The notes below the pieces were generated by a model, which was not told the origin of the DNA, did no database searches, and saw only the letters and a program-made list of their open reading frames with translations. A stretch of 64,000 nucleotides of DNA from Roridomyces roridus (taxonomy: Eukaryota > Basidiomycota > Agaricomycetes > Agaricales > Mycenaceae), in assembly GCA_029378245.1 (NCBI GenBank), contig JARKIF010000069.1, positions 108,523 to 172,522 of the forward strand, given 5' to 3'. The position numbers and the translations under genes were made by a program. Shown here in pieces: positions 1-11,297 of the stretch. The stretch's first letter is position 1, and the number at the start of each line of letters is the position of its first letter.

Positions 1-324
1 GGATAGAACTGGGAAGCCTATGAGAGTCTCTGAAGTTGTTGTGGAAGTTCGATTTCGAGGCGCATTTAACTGGGGTACCTTCGGGGGCTCTGCCTTCGCT
101 CCCTGCGACGCATTTCTGTTCGTACCAATGTAAATATTGCATCCAAACAGTTCACGGCAGAAATACCCCGTTCTTTTTTCAGTCCAACGCCGAGAAAATA
201 AAAGACACCGATATCAGACCCAATCCATCGGAACCTAATTACACCGGGGGCAAAAGCCAGGGAACCTCAAAAGGAGGCTTCCCTCAAAGAAGCTCATTTC
301 CTTTTGTTCGGACTTTTGTGCCTC

Positions 325-564
325 CTTTGAGGTTCAGTGACGAATCCTTGAATAGATTCATTCGCTTCCGTGTCGCTAGCGGCCAGGTGAAGACGCTGGG
401 AATCGAATTCGCTCTTCCAACAACCCGGGGGCGGGTGTTCTCCCCCGCGTTTCTTGTTCAGATGAGCAGTTGCAGGCACGCGAGGAGTTCCGTTTCAAAA
501 TTGAGGACATTGAGGCAAGTTATCCCGGGTATCGTGTGTTTGGGACTAATACTTGATGTAGTAA
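325..564 (+). pseudogene. 3' remnant of an F-box gene
   Basis: This stretch matches the 3' ends of the two F-box genes downstream (around 2310-2532 and 11060-11297). It keeps the same C-terminal peptide pattern (NRFIRFR, a T-L-x-I-E-F-A-L-P strand, FSP near the end) and the same last intron, followed at once by a stop codon (TAA at 562-564). The donor is GCAAGT instead of GTAAGT, and sequence before about 325 is not recognisably F-box-like. It is best read as the tail of a third tandem copy whose 5' part is lost or replaced. Confidence 0.6.
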
Positions 565-605
565 CAGGGAAACTAGGGAGCCCGGAGAGTCCCAGAAAGA
601 ATTAC

Positions 606-795
606 ATCGAGTAGATACCGATAGACTGCATGTAGTGCGCACATAAGGCACTATTTGTCTCGTCATGGAGCATGTGCATTATTGGGCCACTGGCCAATTA
701 AGTATTGAACGAATTTTGCGATTGCGAGGCGCTACAGCCTAATTCGGAGAGAGATCAGAATGATCGCGCATGTCACTCAAGTGCCTCTTGCACTC
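606..795. repeat. Duplicated intergenic spacer, unoccupied copy
   Basis: The spacer between the F-box remnant and F-box gene 1 is almost identical to 9372-9544, upstream of F-box gene 2. It contains the sequence CGATAGACTGCATG, which is the unoccupied version of the site where the 6.8-kb element inserted. It therefore proves the element's borders and 8-bp target duplication. It probably also carries the F-box promoter. Confidence 0.7.
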
Positions 796-2532
796 ATGTC
801 CTCATCTGCCGAACACGCTACTCTCCCTTCAGGCCATACCTCCTCACACTGGACCTCTGCACTCCTGCCCTCCGCAACTGACACCGCCCGACTCGCGGAT
901 ATACTACGTTCCACGGTGCTCCCAACCACCGAAGACACGTATTTGTTCCGCCGCGTCAGCTCCGAGGCTCCTGCAGACCTTGCGAGATACAACGCCGGGA
1001 TAGAGAACATCCCATTGCTCCTGGAACGCGTCAAGTCTGAGCGCGAGCTGCTGAGCACGTACACCGAGCGCTGTCGCAGCGCGCTTTCGCCCATTCGATG
1101 TCTGCCCACGGAGCTGCTGATTGACATGCTCGATATGTGTGCGCCTTCCTGGGCGGAATCCATTGGAAACGAAGACACGGAGGCTATGGAGGTCGAGCGG
1201 ATTGCAAAGACTCATTTGCTCCAGTTATCCTCTGTGTGTACTTATGATCATTTTCTTTCCATTGAAAGACTGATGTTTGGAAGGTGTGTTATCGGTGGTA
1301 TGAGACAATCATGGTCTCGCCAAAGTTATGGTCCACTATCGCGGCAGACGCAAACCTCTGGGATCAAACAGACATCCGTAGGGAGCACCTGCTCCGTCGC
1401 CTGGAGCTGAGTCTCGAACGCGGAGCAAATTCACCGCTCGTCATGGAGCTGGGGTTACCGCACGACGACGACGAGTTGCAGTCGTCGATTCTCGAGCTGG
1501 TTTTACCGCATGCCACTCGATGGAGAGATGTGCATCTCTGGATTAACCCATCATCCGTCGAGTTGCTTGCCAAGATGCGAGGCAACTTTCCACGCCTCGA
1601 GAGTCTCTCGCTCTCCGCGAGCACATCGGAGCCATATCCGCCTGGCCCTGCCGTCTTTGATCTTGCTCCCCGACTTCGAAATCTCGCATTGACTGGATGG
1701 CCTTGGAGGCCAGAAATCCCGTGGGGGCAGCTACTCGACGTGAGATTCCAGAACGACGCAGCCAGTGTTACCTCCGGACTCGACATCTTATCCCTTCTCC
1801 AACGAGGTGCGGAATACTGGATGGATTTCAACCGCAGTACCGTTTCCTTGGGCAGTCTTGTGTGGAAGCCCATTGTTTCTCATCTCAGTATCTTCACGAT
1901 CCTGTTCTCCGGCGTCGTCGACAGTAGCATCACCCAGGCCATTCTTCGCAACATGCTGGAGTCGGTCACAATGCCGTCGTTGCGTGAGCTTTATATATAC
2001 CGGGACCCCACAGGACCGCCGTCGTTTTGGCCGCAATCAGCATTCCTGTCGTTTACGACACGCTCCTGCTTGAGCCTGCATTTGACCGACTTGGAAATCC
2101 AAACGGTGATTCAAGACCGGGAGCTCATCCAATGTCTCGAACTCCTGCCCTTACTTCAGCGGCTATGGTTGCGAGACTGAAGACCACAACAGACACGCGG
2201 TGGTCACCGATTTCCTTCTCGACAGACTTGCCTGCACGGACGGTCATAGCAATCTCGTCCCTCGCCTCCAGTACTGCCACTTCCGAACCATCCTCCGGTT
2301 CGGCGACGGATACTTGAATAGATTTATTCGCTTCCGTGTCGCCAGCGGCCAGGTGAAGACGCTGGAAATTGAATTCGCTCTTCCGCCCACCCGCGAGGGG
2401 ACGTTCTCTCCCGAGCTTCTAGCTCAGATGGAGCAGTTGAAAACAGGCAAGGAATTCCTTTTTAGCATCGAGGACATTGCGGTAAGTACTTCTTTATCTT
2501 GTGTGTTTTGGAACTAATACTTCGTGTAGTAG
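796..2532 (+). pseudogene. F-box protein, frameshifted copy
   Basis: Exon 1 (796-1233) encodes a short coiled-coil-like stretch, then an F-box-like motif (SPIRCLPTELLIDMLD). A GT/AG intron leads to exon 2 at 1284, which encodes an LRR-like scaffold as in F-box substrate receptors of SCF ubiquitin ligases. The frame is lost near 2176: relative to the paralogue at 9545-11297 one base is missing, giving TGA at about 2178-2180. The downstream part to the TAG at 2530-2532 remains readable in another frame. A truncated 5' product is possible. The start was placed at the ATG shared with the intact copy (MSSSAEHA). Loss of function is inferred, not shown. Confidence 0.75.
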
Positions 2533-2580
2533 CCGGGAAACTAGGAGAGAGTCCCAGAAAGAATCACATCGAGTAGATAC

Positions 2581-2588
2581 CGATAGAC
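2581..2588. repeat. Left target-site duplication CGATAGAC
   Basis: Exact 8-bp direct repeat with 9372-9379; it occurs once at the unoccupied paralogous site near 610-625. Confidence 0.85.
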
Positions 2589-2609
2589 TAGGGCTCCGAC
2601 CCGACCGTC
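2589..2609 (+). repeat. Left outer terminal inverted repeat
   Basis: Starts TAGGGCTCCGACCC. It matches the reverse complement of 9351-9371 with few mismatches (GACCGTC against GGCCGTT at the inner end). Confidence 0.8.
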
Positions 2610-2960
2610 AAAATGACGGGTCAACGAGCCGTCACGACGGGTGCCGGCCCGGCCGTACAGCCCTCTGAAGCGCCAATTTTGACGGCCGGGTCCGGGTCCG
2701 GTTCCTTGGCTGACGGGGTACCCGTTCCCGGCCGTCGACGGGTCATGACGGGTCGCGACGGGTCCTCGGCTAATTACGCATGCCGAGCTGCCATCATCAC
2801 TGGATGCTCCACGGTAGTGCACCTGGGTCATCGGCAATCTTCCCGATGGCCCACTGCTGCGCTTCCGAACGCTTCCCGAGTACCAATCCGTGATATTGAC
2901 TGCCGGCATCACGCTGACATCAATCTGATGGTTAATTTAGCAGGAGACATGGTAGTCCTA

Positions 2961-3015
2961 TAGTTAACACGTCCTGTCAAAGGGCGTGCCGGACCTTAGG
3001 TCAGCACGTCACATG
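2961..3015 (+). repeat. Left inner 55-bp inverted repeat
   Basis: It pairs with 9074-9128 in inverse orientation, 50 of 55 positions identical by eye, with core AAAGGGCGTGCCGGACCTTA. It ends 114 bp before the ATG of the DUF6589-like gene, so it likely holds promoter sequence. No direct repeat could be found immediately outside the inner pair. Confidence 0.75.
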
Positions 3016-3129
3016 TAAATCACATGTCCATGCAATCAATTTTCCTCCTCTTGCTCTCTGCGCGTCCCGACACGCTCTAGCCCGTTAATACACCCAAAAT
3101 CGTGCCCCATCCGCATCCTTACATCCAAG

Positions 3130-6100
3130 ATGCCCCCTACGTCGAAATATGCGACGCCACTAACCGTGCCGGTTATCCCAGTTCCCCCGCCAGATGCGCA
3201 CCGGTATCGTCTGCCGCATCCACCTCATCGTGCCGCATCCCTCCCAATCCTCAGCTCCGTTTCGCTCCCTGGCAATAGCCATCGACGTCCGCCCTCCCCG
3301 GCCATGTCCCAGTCACCTTCAGGCTCTCCATTTGGGCCGAGTTATTGCCAAGAATCTCCTGCCCCCACTTCCTCTCCGTGGCAGTCACCCACCTTCCTCC
3401 CCTCTCCCCTTCAAGTTGAGACACCTCTGCTGTACTCTTTCGACTCCGATTCCCCAATTCTAATGACCTCCACGGAGACCAGCCTCCTTTTCAGTGGGCT
3501 GAGCCTTGCGAGTCCTCAGTCGACGGCTACCCCGCCGCCTGGGACGCCAGCGACGCAAAGTCCGGTTTCTTCCCCTGGTTCTGGTCCTCCAACCTCCTCA
3601 GGTCCGAAGAAGTTCCTTTCCCGAGCCGCTCATCTCGCCGCGGTCATCGAGTCACTCCAGGATCATTTCAAGGAGCTCGGTGGCTTTGGAGGTTTCCTCC
3701 ACGCTTTCATGGAGTCTCTGCCAGTCTCCAAGAGTCATGAGAACATGCGCACACGCTGGCTTTCAGCCACATCCTCACACAAGCCGATCCACTTCGTTAA
3801 GGCTCTCTACTCGCACCGAACCTGCCGAGCATCCCCGGACGAGCGAGATGACATGTTCAACGGGAATTGCGATGCAGAGGAGGTAAAATCCACCAAAGTC
3901 GCGATGAGTATCTGGGCAACTCAACTCGTCGGAGCCCAATGCATGGAGGAAGTTGGCAACCTTGGATGCGACGACCCAAAATATGTTGACGCTCGCCATC
4001 CGGGTTTTCGGGCACACGTACAGGTCTCGGTGAACGAGCGGATGAAATCTAAGAGGACTACCGTCACTGAGGACGATATCACGTCGTTTAGTATGCAGCG
4101 GACGATTGAGGTACTACAGTACCGAGCCCCAACAGCTTGGTTCCTGACCGAGTGCATGGCTGCTCGTCGAGATCAAGATAACGAAGTCGTAGTCGCCACA
4201 CGGAGACCTCATCCCTTTGTGAGTGCGTCATAATCTGCCGGTGCAATTGATTGATTTCCGTTAGATACAAGCCGCTGCGCTGAGCATGTTCGCCATTACC
4301 CGCAACAGATCTGCAAACGGCTATTTCGCTTTACCGTTCGGTGTTTGGTTATTCTCGTCGAATGCCCACACGAACGTGAAGCGGATCATGTCCCGCTTGG
4401 GGCTCTCAGTTCATGATATAACTGTCCGTGAAGCCCTAGTGTCCATCGCCACGGCTCGAAAAGCACTCCTTCAGCAACTGACGGCGGCTTCCCTCAACAC
4501 TCGACAACCATTCTGCAAAATCACATTGGATAACATCCAAAAATACCGTATCGTCCGTGAACACGGTATTGGTCGATCGGCAGAGATGATGGTCGGGACG
4601 GCGGGGCTTGCCACCCGGCTCAACAATTGTGCTCCGGATTCATTCCATTTAGAGCCCTATCGAATTGCGGTTGCCAAGAACGAACGCGCGCAACTCACGA
4701 CAGCTCTGCTACACAATGACGTCGATTTCCAGCACCTCAATCGTGTGTTCTCCCTCCATGTTGTGCATGTGTTGTGCAGCCATGTTCCTGAATTGACGTT
4801 GTACCTCAAAGCCATTGCGGAGCGTTTCGCCACTGAGCCCGTGGTAAAACACCGTATGCCGTGCGAGAAGACGGACATCTTTGCGCTCTCAACCAACGGC
4901 CACAACGAGATGGAGACGGCGGAGATGAAGGCGACGGTGAAGGATTTGGATGGGCAAGTGGGCTACACATCCGATAACGTCGCGTCCGCCGCGGTCCTTC
5001 TTTGGAATGCAGGCGACGTGGGGTCATTCCTCGCGTTCTGGCGAGCTCTCCGCCATCTCCTTCCCCAGGCCGCGACCCTGAATGCATATGAATCTTTCGA
5101 AAATCGATTCTTCACGCCTGGAATGTTCCACACCCGCATGCATTTCCTTGAGGAAATGGCAAATGTATTCTTCGGCCCCAAAACCAGCAAAGATCCCTCA
5201 GCCCTTGGTCACTCGGCGATGGCGACGGGATTGCATATTCCCAATCCAAGTGGCACCGTGGATTTCTATCCCACGGAACGTACTATGGACACAATCTTCG
5301 ACGCTCAGATTCTGGATCTCTGGAGCTTGAAGATCGCAAATCACTCGGACCTGCGATCGTATTTCACCGCTGCAGCTGCGAGGGAAGAATTACCGACTCT
5401 CGATGCCCTGATCAAAATGGCGGATGGTTTGGTGACTCGCTATGCGTCCAGCCGAGCTTTCGATGCGGCAATGTCCACCGCACGTCAGACTTCCTGTTCC
5501 GAGAGTCTGAAATTCCCGGTGGCTGCTGGGCCCACGATGGCGTCCGACGAATTTTCGGGTGATAGGTCCCTTTCAAACTCCATTCAATTCAAGCAGCAGT
5601 TTTTGTTGTATCGAGAACTCACGTGTGCAGTCAAGGAGGGAGATACCGGTCGTATCTTGGAAGCTTTAAAGGTCTGTGCCTTGCTCATTTGTGTAGCTTC
5701 CTTTCTAATATATCACCAGCTGCTGATTTTCATTTTTGCCGGAGCAAACAAGCAGAACTACACCACGGCCTTTATGGAGATCTATTGCATGTTCAGATAT
5801 GAGGCCTCTCCCAGTTTGAAGAATGCCATCTTGGACAATTGGCTCGTCAACACCATGGGCCAGCCCGGAAAATTCTTGGAAGATGATCATCTCCAGGAGC
5901 ATCACATACGCCTACTCACCGACATGATGTCTGGCAACGTCGACAGCTTCGACGAGTCGTTTTTCCGGAACACGATCTCCCCCAATGTGCGACTCTTCCT
6001 CGACAACAAGGAGGCATTCGATCGGACATTTGAACTCAAGGCAGGCGGCAAAGCACATACGTCTCCCGATGTCAAGGACGAGACACGCGTGTTGCTGAAG

Positions 6101-6466
6101 ATGTACCGAGATGAAAAACTACATTATTTCAAGTCGGGCCGAGATTTCGGCCATACGGCGAAGAACATGATCAATTTGGGGTACAAAAGTCTGGATGGCG
6201 GCAAGATGCATGAGTTTCAGGCCAACTCAACCAATCGCGCCAACGTCCTCCGCACCCTGCGCAAAATTAATGTCGAACCTTCTCCGCCGGTTGAACCTCT
6301 GTCCGATCCAATGCGGAACCGTGACGACAGCAGCGACGATAGTGACTCTGGGTGGCTAGGTGGAGAGATCAGGGATGAGGAGGGCGAGGGTAATGGGGAT
6401 GAGTGGTCAACTTACCAGCAAGACAGCATGGCCGAGAACATGGAGTATTTTGAAATGGAGAACTAG
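3130..6466 (+). CDS. DUF6589-like element protein
   Basis: The exons are 3130-4218, 4265-5671 and 5720-6466. The last intron is 48 bp and also open in frame, so it may be retained. The N-terminal ~150 residues are Ser/Pro/Thr-rich and look disordered. The central and C-terminal parts resemble the basidiomycete DUF6589 family: a DNIQ-type motif after the second exon begins, a D-F-Y-P-T-E-R segment, and a NWLVN..G..GKF..DD..QEH block. The tail is acidic (DDSSDDSDSG). The function is unknown. Its place in a TIR-bounded element next to a helicase suggests a role in mobilisation, which is inference. No intact DDE triad was demonstrated. The family call rests on remembered motifs, not a search. Confidence 0.65.
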
Positions 6467-6489
6467 AATTAGAAACACGTCAATCTTAC

Positions 6490-8990
6490 TCAATTGTTCT
6501 CGGTCTGAAAGCGCCGACGATTAGCTCTCGGAGGTCCCATGTCGTTCATGAGCGCGACATGAGCAGGGGGTTTCTTGACGGGGACGGTCGGCTCCCCATC
6601 ATCAGTGGAACTGTCGGAGTTTGATTCCGGCTCTTGAACTCGCCCGCGAGTCGAGGACTGTCCACGCCCACGCCCGCGCCCGCGTCGTGGTTGATTCGTA
6701 ACATTTTGGAGTAAAGAGAGCGGAGCTGGAGCGTGAGAGGGAGATGCACTCCGGGCTTGTCCACGTCCACGACCACGACCACGACCACGTCCACGGTCAC
6801 GTCCGCGTCGACGCTGCGCCTCCCGTCGAGCTTCTTGAAGCAAAGAGAGAGGGCTGGGTGGCTCCGATGACATGGAACGCCGCCTTGCGCGTCGAGGCGA
6901 AGGTGAGCGAGAGATACTGGCTTTGTCGGACTCCGACTCAGCCGCAGAAGGATCGTCCAAGTCCTCGTCATCGCTGTCGGACTGCGAGACCCAGGAGTTC
7001 CGTCGAGCGCGCTTCTTTTGCCTCTTCCCGCTCGCAATAGCCGGTGCATTGGTCGATTTGGGCGGAGGCCGAGAACCAAGGATCTCGCGACGGGTATTTC
7101 GGATGAGCTCCCAAAGGTCGTCGCAATGATGGGAAGTGTGGAATGGCCACTTTGCTCTCTGTAGAATTTTTGCAAGCTCCTCTTTTGTATCTATTCGGAG
7201 AATCTCGGTCAAGATGCGAGATTGGAGTGAAGGCGGGAAGAACCAGGCTTCGGGCCTGTTCTCGTACTCCGGTTTGAACAGATTCGTGTCGAATATGTTG
7301 GATGCAAAGTCGTTGAGTTTCTCGAGAACCAAGGGCTCCTCCTTCTTCTGTAGTTTCCTATCCTTGGGTATAGAAACACGTGCGGTGACGGCGGGTGCAA
7401 TGAAGGGGCGGAAATTTGGAGGAGGTTCGTGCACGGGGAGAGGAAGTTTGTAACGATGGTGACAAAGCGAGCATTTGTTGGGTCGGTCAGCCTCAACGCA
7501 GTCACGCATGGTCTTCTCGAGGGGTGGGTTCTGATAACGCTCATTCCGAACAGCGTTCAGACAACGGATCTCCATCAAGAGGTCGGCCTTGCCGGGATCC
7601 ATCATCATAGGATCCTTCTTCTTCTTCTTTCCGACTGCGCTCTGGGAAGACACCAGCAACGGCCGAGCCGCAGCGCCATTCGCAATTGCTGATACAAGAA
7701 TAAGTAGAGACAAACACACCCGGAAACATATGCTCACCTGCTTTAAATTTCTTGGCGTCCGTTTTGTCTTTCTTTTGGTAAAGAACAATGGCCCTACCCG
7801 TGGCATCTGGAGCTCGAGCTACTCTTCCTGCTTGTTGTTCCATCTGAGAAAGCGTGGACGGCATTGAAACCGAGATGCTGTCGTCAATGCCGAGGACATT
7901 TATTCCATTCGCCAGGGCGACGGTGGCGACAATGACCTGTAGTTCTGGGTCGGTTTCCGCCAGTCGGAGTGTTTCTGCATTGAAGTCAGGTTCGCAGAGG
8001 GCGCTGTATTGTCGAACACGTCGGCCGTGATCAACACCGGGCGGCTCGCAGCGCAACAGGTACTCGAAAATCGACGTGACCATCTCGCACGAATACCCGT
8101 AGATCATGGCCCTGCGGCCGGTATTCAAGAAAGGAAGGAGTTGAGGAAAATCTCGACTCTTCATGCCATGCAATAGCGGCTCAAAGATGATTTGTACATC
8201 CAAGCGCTCGTTGCTGAAGCGGAAGACATGGAGGTGTGGAGCTATGAGGCCAAGAGATTGACAGACTGCCGTCTGCACAGCGCCAGGCTCGACGGTTGCC
8301 GAAATTGCACCAACGGGCACGTCTGGAGGTAGCCGACCGCGGAGGAAAGGCCCAATCCCACCATACGATTTACGAAACAAAAGCCATTCAACAACGAGAT
8401 GCGCTTCTTCGACAATGACAGCGACGAGATTGTTACAGAAAGCAGAAACAGAAAGTATTCTGCGCCAGTCGTCGGAATGCAGATGTTCTGGATCGACACA
8501 AATCACATGGTATTTCGAACACGAAGAGACTTCGTGCACGAGGTTGAGTGCTGCGACATGGGCGGCGGCGACTGTCTCGCGGTCGTACGCAATGGCTGCG
8601 ATGTCGTACTTTTTCAAGCCTTCCACCTAAGAATCAAAAAAGTCAGAGAGGGATGGGATCTACAGCTCAGTGACGCACTATATTCGATGCAAGACCCTTC
8701 GTCGGAGTGATGACCACCAGCACAGGATGTGCCCGAATGCCGGGAAAGTCTGGGAAGTCGTTGGGGCGTTTGGAAACCTCCAGATGGACCAAGATGGGGA
8801 CGATGAAGAGGGCCGACTTCCCATCTCCAGTCGCAGTGCAGAGGAGTACATCCTCCCCGTCCAGGAGCGTCAGAATTGGCTCTTCTTGCTGGGGTCGCAG
8901 GCCGTCCTTCCAGGCCGGTATTCGAGTTGTTACGATGCTCTTGATGGTCGCTCTGCCCTCCAGAGACCTCCACTGGGTATCTGCAGACAT
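6490..8990 (-). CDS. RecQ-like DEAH-box helicase with RG-rich tail
   Basis: The exons are 8990-8679, 8626-7738 and 7688-6490, about 799 aa. The frame is continuous through both introns. Superfamily 2 motifs are visible: Q-motif region RPQQE, Walker A ATGDGKS, motif II as EEAH, motif III SAT, and motif VI QQAGRVAR. The domain after the helicase core contains a CSLCHH segment. The last ~200 residues are basic and rich in RGRGRG and SR repeats, suggesting nucleic-acid binding. The gene converges on the DUF6589-like gene, with stops 23 bp apart, and its ATG lies 84 bp inside the right 55-bp inverted repeat. It resembles the RecQ-type helicases common in fungal subtelomeres and mobile elements. 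ATP-driven DNA unwinding is the family function; its role here is inferred. Confidence 0.8.
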
Positions 8991-9073
8991 GGATGGCACG
9001 AGAAGCGCGAGAGACGCGTGGATTGGCGCAGGATTAAGGCGGGAAGCGAGGAGGAAGGAGACAGCACGGATAT

Positions 9074-9128
9074 CATGTGACGTGCTGACATAAGGTCCGG
9101 CACGCCCTTTGGCATGCCGTGTTTACTA
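9074..9128 (-). repeat. Right inner 55-bp inverted repeat
   Basis: Inverse partner of 2961-3015. It lies just upstream of the helicase start on the minus strand and probably supplies its promoter. Confidence 0.75.
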
Positions 9129-9184
9129 CCAGACTGTATACTACAACTACTTGATCGTCAGTTGTAATAATATACAGTCTGGTC
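9127..9184. other. Hairpin next to right inner repeat
   Basis: ACCAGACTGTATA near 9127 is repeated in inverse orientation as TATACAGTCTGGT ending near 9183. The two arms flank a shorter inner pair, ACTACAAC and GTTGTAAT. It sits directly outside the inner inverted repeat and has no counterpart on the left side. Confidence 0.6.
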
Positions 9185-9350
9185 CCGAGACTAGAGACAT
9201 GGGCTGTCACCGCTCTGACCCGTCATGACGGCCGTGACGGGTCTGACGGGTACCACCCGGCCGTTTTGAGGCCTCGCAACATGGTCTGACGGCCGGGTGA
9301 GGCCCGTCCGACCTCCCATGACGGCCGTCAGAGCGACGGCCGTCGCCGTC

Positions 9351-9371
9351 AACGGCCGGGTCGGAGCCCTA
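9351..9371 (-). repeat. Right outer terminal inverted repeat
   Basis: Ends GGGTCGGAGCCCTA, inverse of the left end. The neighbouring 150 bp carry many GACGG/CCGTC motifs. Confidence 0.8.
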
Positions 9372-9379
9372 CGATAGAC
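9372..9379. repeat. Right target-site duplication CGATAGAC
   Basis: Exact copy of 2581-2588; followed by TGCATGTAG as at the unoccupied site near 620. Confidence 0.85.
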
Positions 9380-9544
9380 TGCATGTAGTGCGCACATAAG
9401 GCACTATTTGTCTCGTCATGGAGCATGTGCATTATTGGGCCACTGGCCAATTAAGTATTGAACGAATTTTGTGATTGCGAGGCGCTAGAGCCTAATTCGG
9501 AGAGAGATCAGAATGATCGCGCATGTCACTTGCCTCTTGCACTC

Positions 9545-11297
9545 ATGTCCTCATCTGCCGAACACGCTACTCTCCCTTCAGGCCATACCTCCTCCCACTG
9601 TACCTCTGCACTACTACCCTCCGCAACTGACGCCGCCCGACTCACGGATATACTACGTTCCACGGTGCTCCCAACCACCGAAGACACATATTTGTTCCGC
9701 CGCGTCAGCTCCGAGGCTCCTGCAGACCTTGCGGGATACGACGCCGAAATAGAGAGGCTTCAGTCCCTTCTGGGATGCCTCCAGTCAGAGCGCGAGCTGT
9801 TGAGCACGTACACCGAGCGATGTCGGAGCGCACTTTCGCCCATTCGACGTCTGCCCACGGAGCTGCTCACCGAGATCCTTGATTGGTGCGCGCCCTCCTG
9901 TGCGGAATCGATTGAAAACGAAGACACGGCGGATATGGAGCTCGAGCGCCTCGCAAAGACTCATTTGCTTCAATTTTCCGCTGTATGTCTCATCGTTTTC
10001 TTTCTCTTTGCCGAGAGATTGATATCTGAAAGGTATGCTATCGGTGGCACGAAATAGCCATGGGCTCGCCCAAGTTATGGTCCACCATCGTGACAGACGC
10101 GGACCTCTGGAATGACACAGATATCCGTACGGAGCACCTGCTCCGTCGCCTGGAGCTGAGCCTCGAACGCGGCGCAAATTCACCGCTCGTCATGGAGTTG
10201 GGGTTACCTCACGAGGACGACGAGTTGCAGTCGTCGATTCTCAAGCTGGTGACCCCGCATGCCACTCGATGGAAGGATATTTATCTCTGGATTGACCCCT
10301 CATCCGTCGAATTGCTTGCCCATATGCGAGGCAACTTACCACGCCTCGAGAGTCTCTCGCTCTCCGCGAGTACTGTGGACCCGTATCCGCCTGGACCTGC
10401 CTTCTTCGATCTGGCTCCCCGACTTACAAGACTCACATTGACCGGATGGCCTTTGAGGCTTCTGGAAATCCCGTGGGGACAGCTACTCGACGTGAAATTC
10501 ATGAACAACGAAGCTAGGGACATCACCTGCGGACTCGACATCTTATCCCTTCTCCAGAAGGGTGCAGAGTACCGGATGGATATCGACTGCGTTACCATTT
10601 CCTTGGGCAATCTTCTTTGGAAGCCGATTGTCTCCCATCTCAGTATCTTCACGATCGGCTTCCCCGGCGTCGTTGACGATAGCCTCACCCGTCCCATTCT
10701 TCGCAACATGCTGGAGTCGGTCACGATGCCGTGGTTGCGTGAGCTTTACATATGCCGGGATCCCACAGTGACACCATCCTTCTGGACGAATTCCGCGTTT
10801 CTGTCGTTTACAGATCGCTCATCCTTGGGCATGAGCTTGACCCACTTGGAAATCCAACCGGTCGTTCAAGATCAGGAGCTCATCCAATGTCTCGAGCTCC
10901 TGCTCTTACTTCAGCGGCTATGGTTGTGGGATTGCGAAGACCACAACAGACACGCGGTGGTCACCGATTTCCTTCTCGACCGACTGGCGTGCACACAAGG
11001 CGAGCCGGTTATCGTCCCTGGCCTCGAGTACTGCCATTTCCGAACCATCCTCCGGTTCGGCGATGAATCCTTGCATAGATTCATTCGCTTCCGTGCTGGC
11101 GACCAGGATTCAGAGGAGACGTTCGAAATCGATTTCACTCTTCCGCCCACCCCCGAGCGGACGTTCTCTCCCAATTTTCTTGCTCAGATGGAAGAGTTGC
11201 AGGCTGAGCGCGAGGGATTCCTTTTTAGCATCCAGGACAATGCGGTGAGTTATTTCAGTTTCTCGTGTGTTTTCGGAACTAATAGACCGTGTAGTGA
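9545..11297 (+). CDS. F-box protein, intact copy
   Basis: CDS join of 9545-9982, 10033-11244 and 11295-11297, 550 aa. Residues ~70-100 are a coiled-coil-like segment. The F-box-like motif follows (SPIRRLPTELLTEILDWCAPS, ~residues 98-118), then an acidic loop and a long LRR-like region with repeated L..L.L and LPRLESLSLSAS elements. F-box proteins bind Skp1 and present substrates to Cullin-1 ubiquitin ligases; LRR-like scaffolds typically hold the substrate. Such genes form large lineage-specific families in agarics. The last intron is followed directly by the TGA. This is the only copy of the three without a frame lesion. The start is the ATG common to both long copies; an in-frame extension upstream exists without clear support. 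Confidence 0.8.

Larger units (their letters stand above)
2589..9371. mobile_element. TIR element carrying DUF6589-like and RecQ-like helicase genes
   Basis: The element is bounded by inverted repeats starting TAGGGCTCCGACCC on both sides and flanked by the exact 8-bp direct repeat CGATAGAC. The unoccupied paralogous site at 606-625 confirms the insertion. The TAGGG start and the 8-bp duplication fit the known hAT pattern, but I see no hAT transposase. Both subterminal regions (2600-2770, 9200-9370) are packed with GACGG/CCGTC motifs. A second, 55-bp inverted repeat lies inside (2961-3015, 9074-9128) with the two convergent genes between. It may be a single element, or a gene cassette inserted in or carried by a non-autonomous hAT-like element. 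Confidence 0.85.

Noticed and set aside
3773..3790. Possible target duplication directly around the inner 55-bp repeats of the element.
   Set aside because: I compared the bases flanking 2961 and 9128 in several registers and found no direct repeat; the listed span is only an anchor inside the element.
3130..6466. Assignment to the KDZ (Kyakuja-Dileera-Zisupton) transposases because of the 8-bp duplication.
   Set aside because: No KDZ-type motifs or CxC cluster were seen; the C-terminal pattern fits DUF6589 better.
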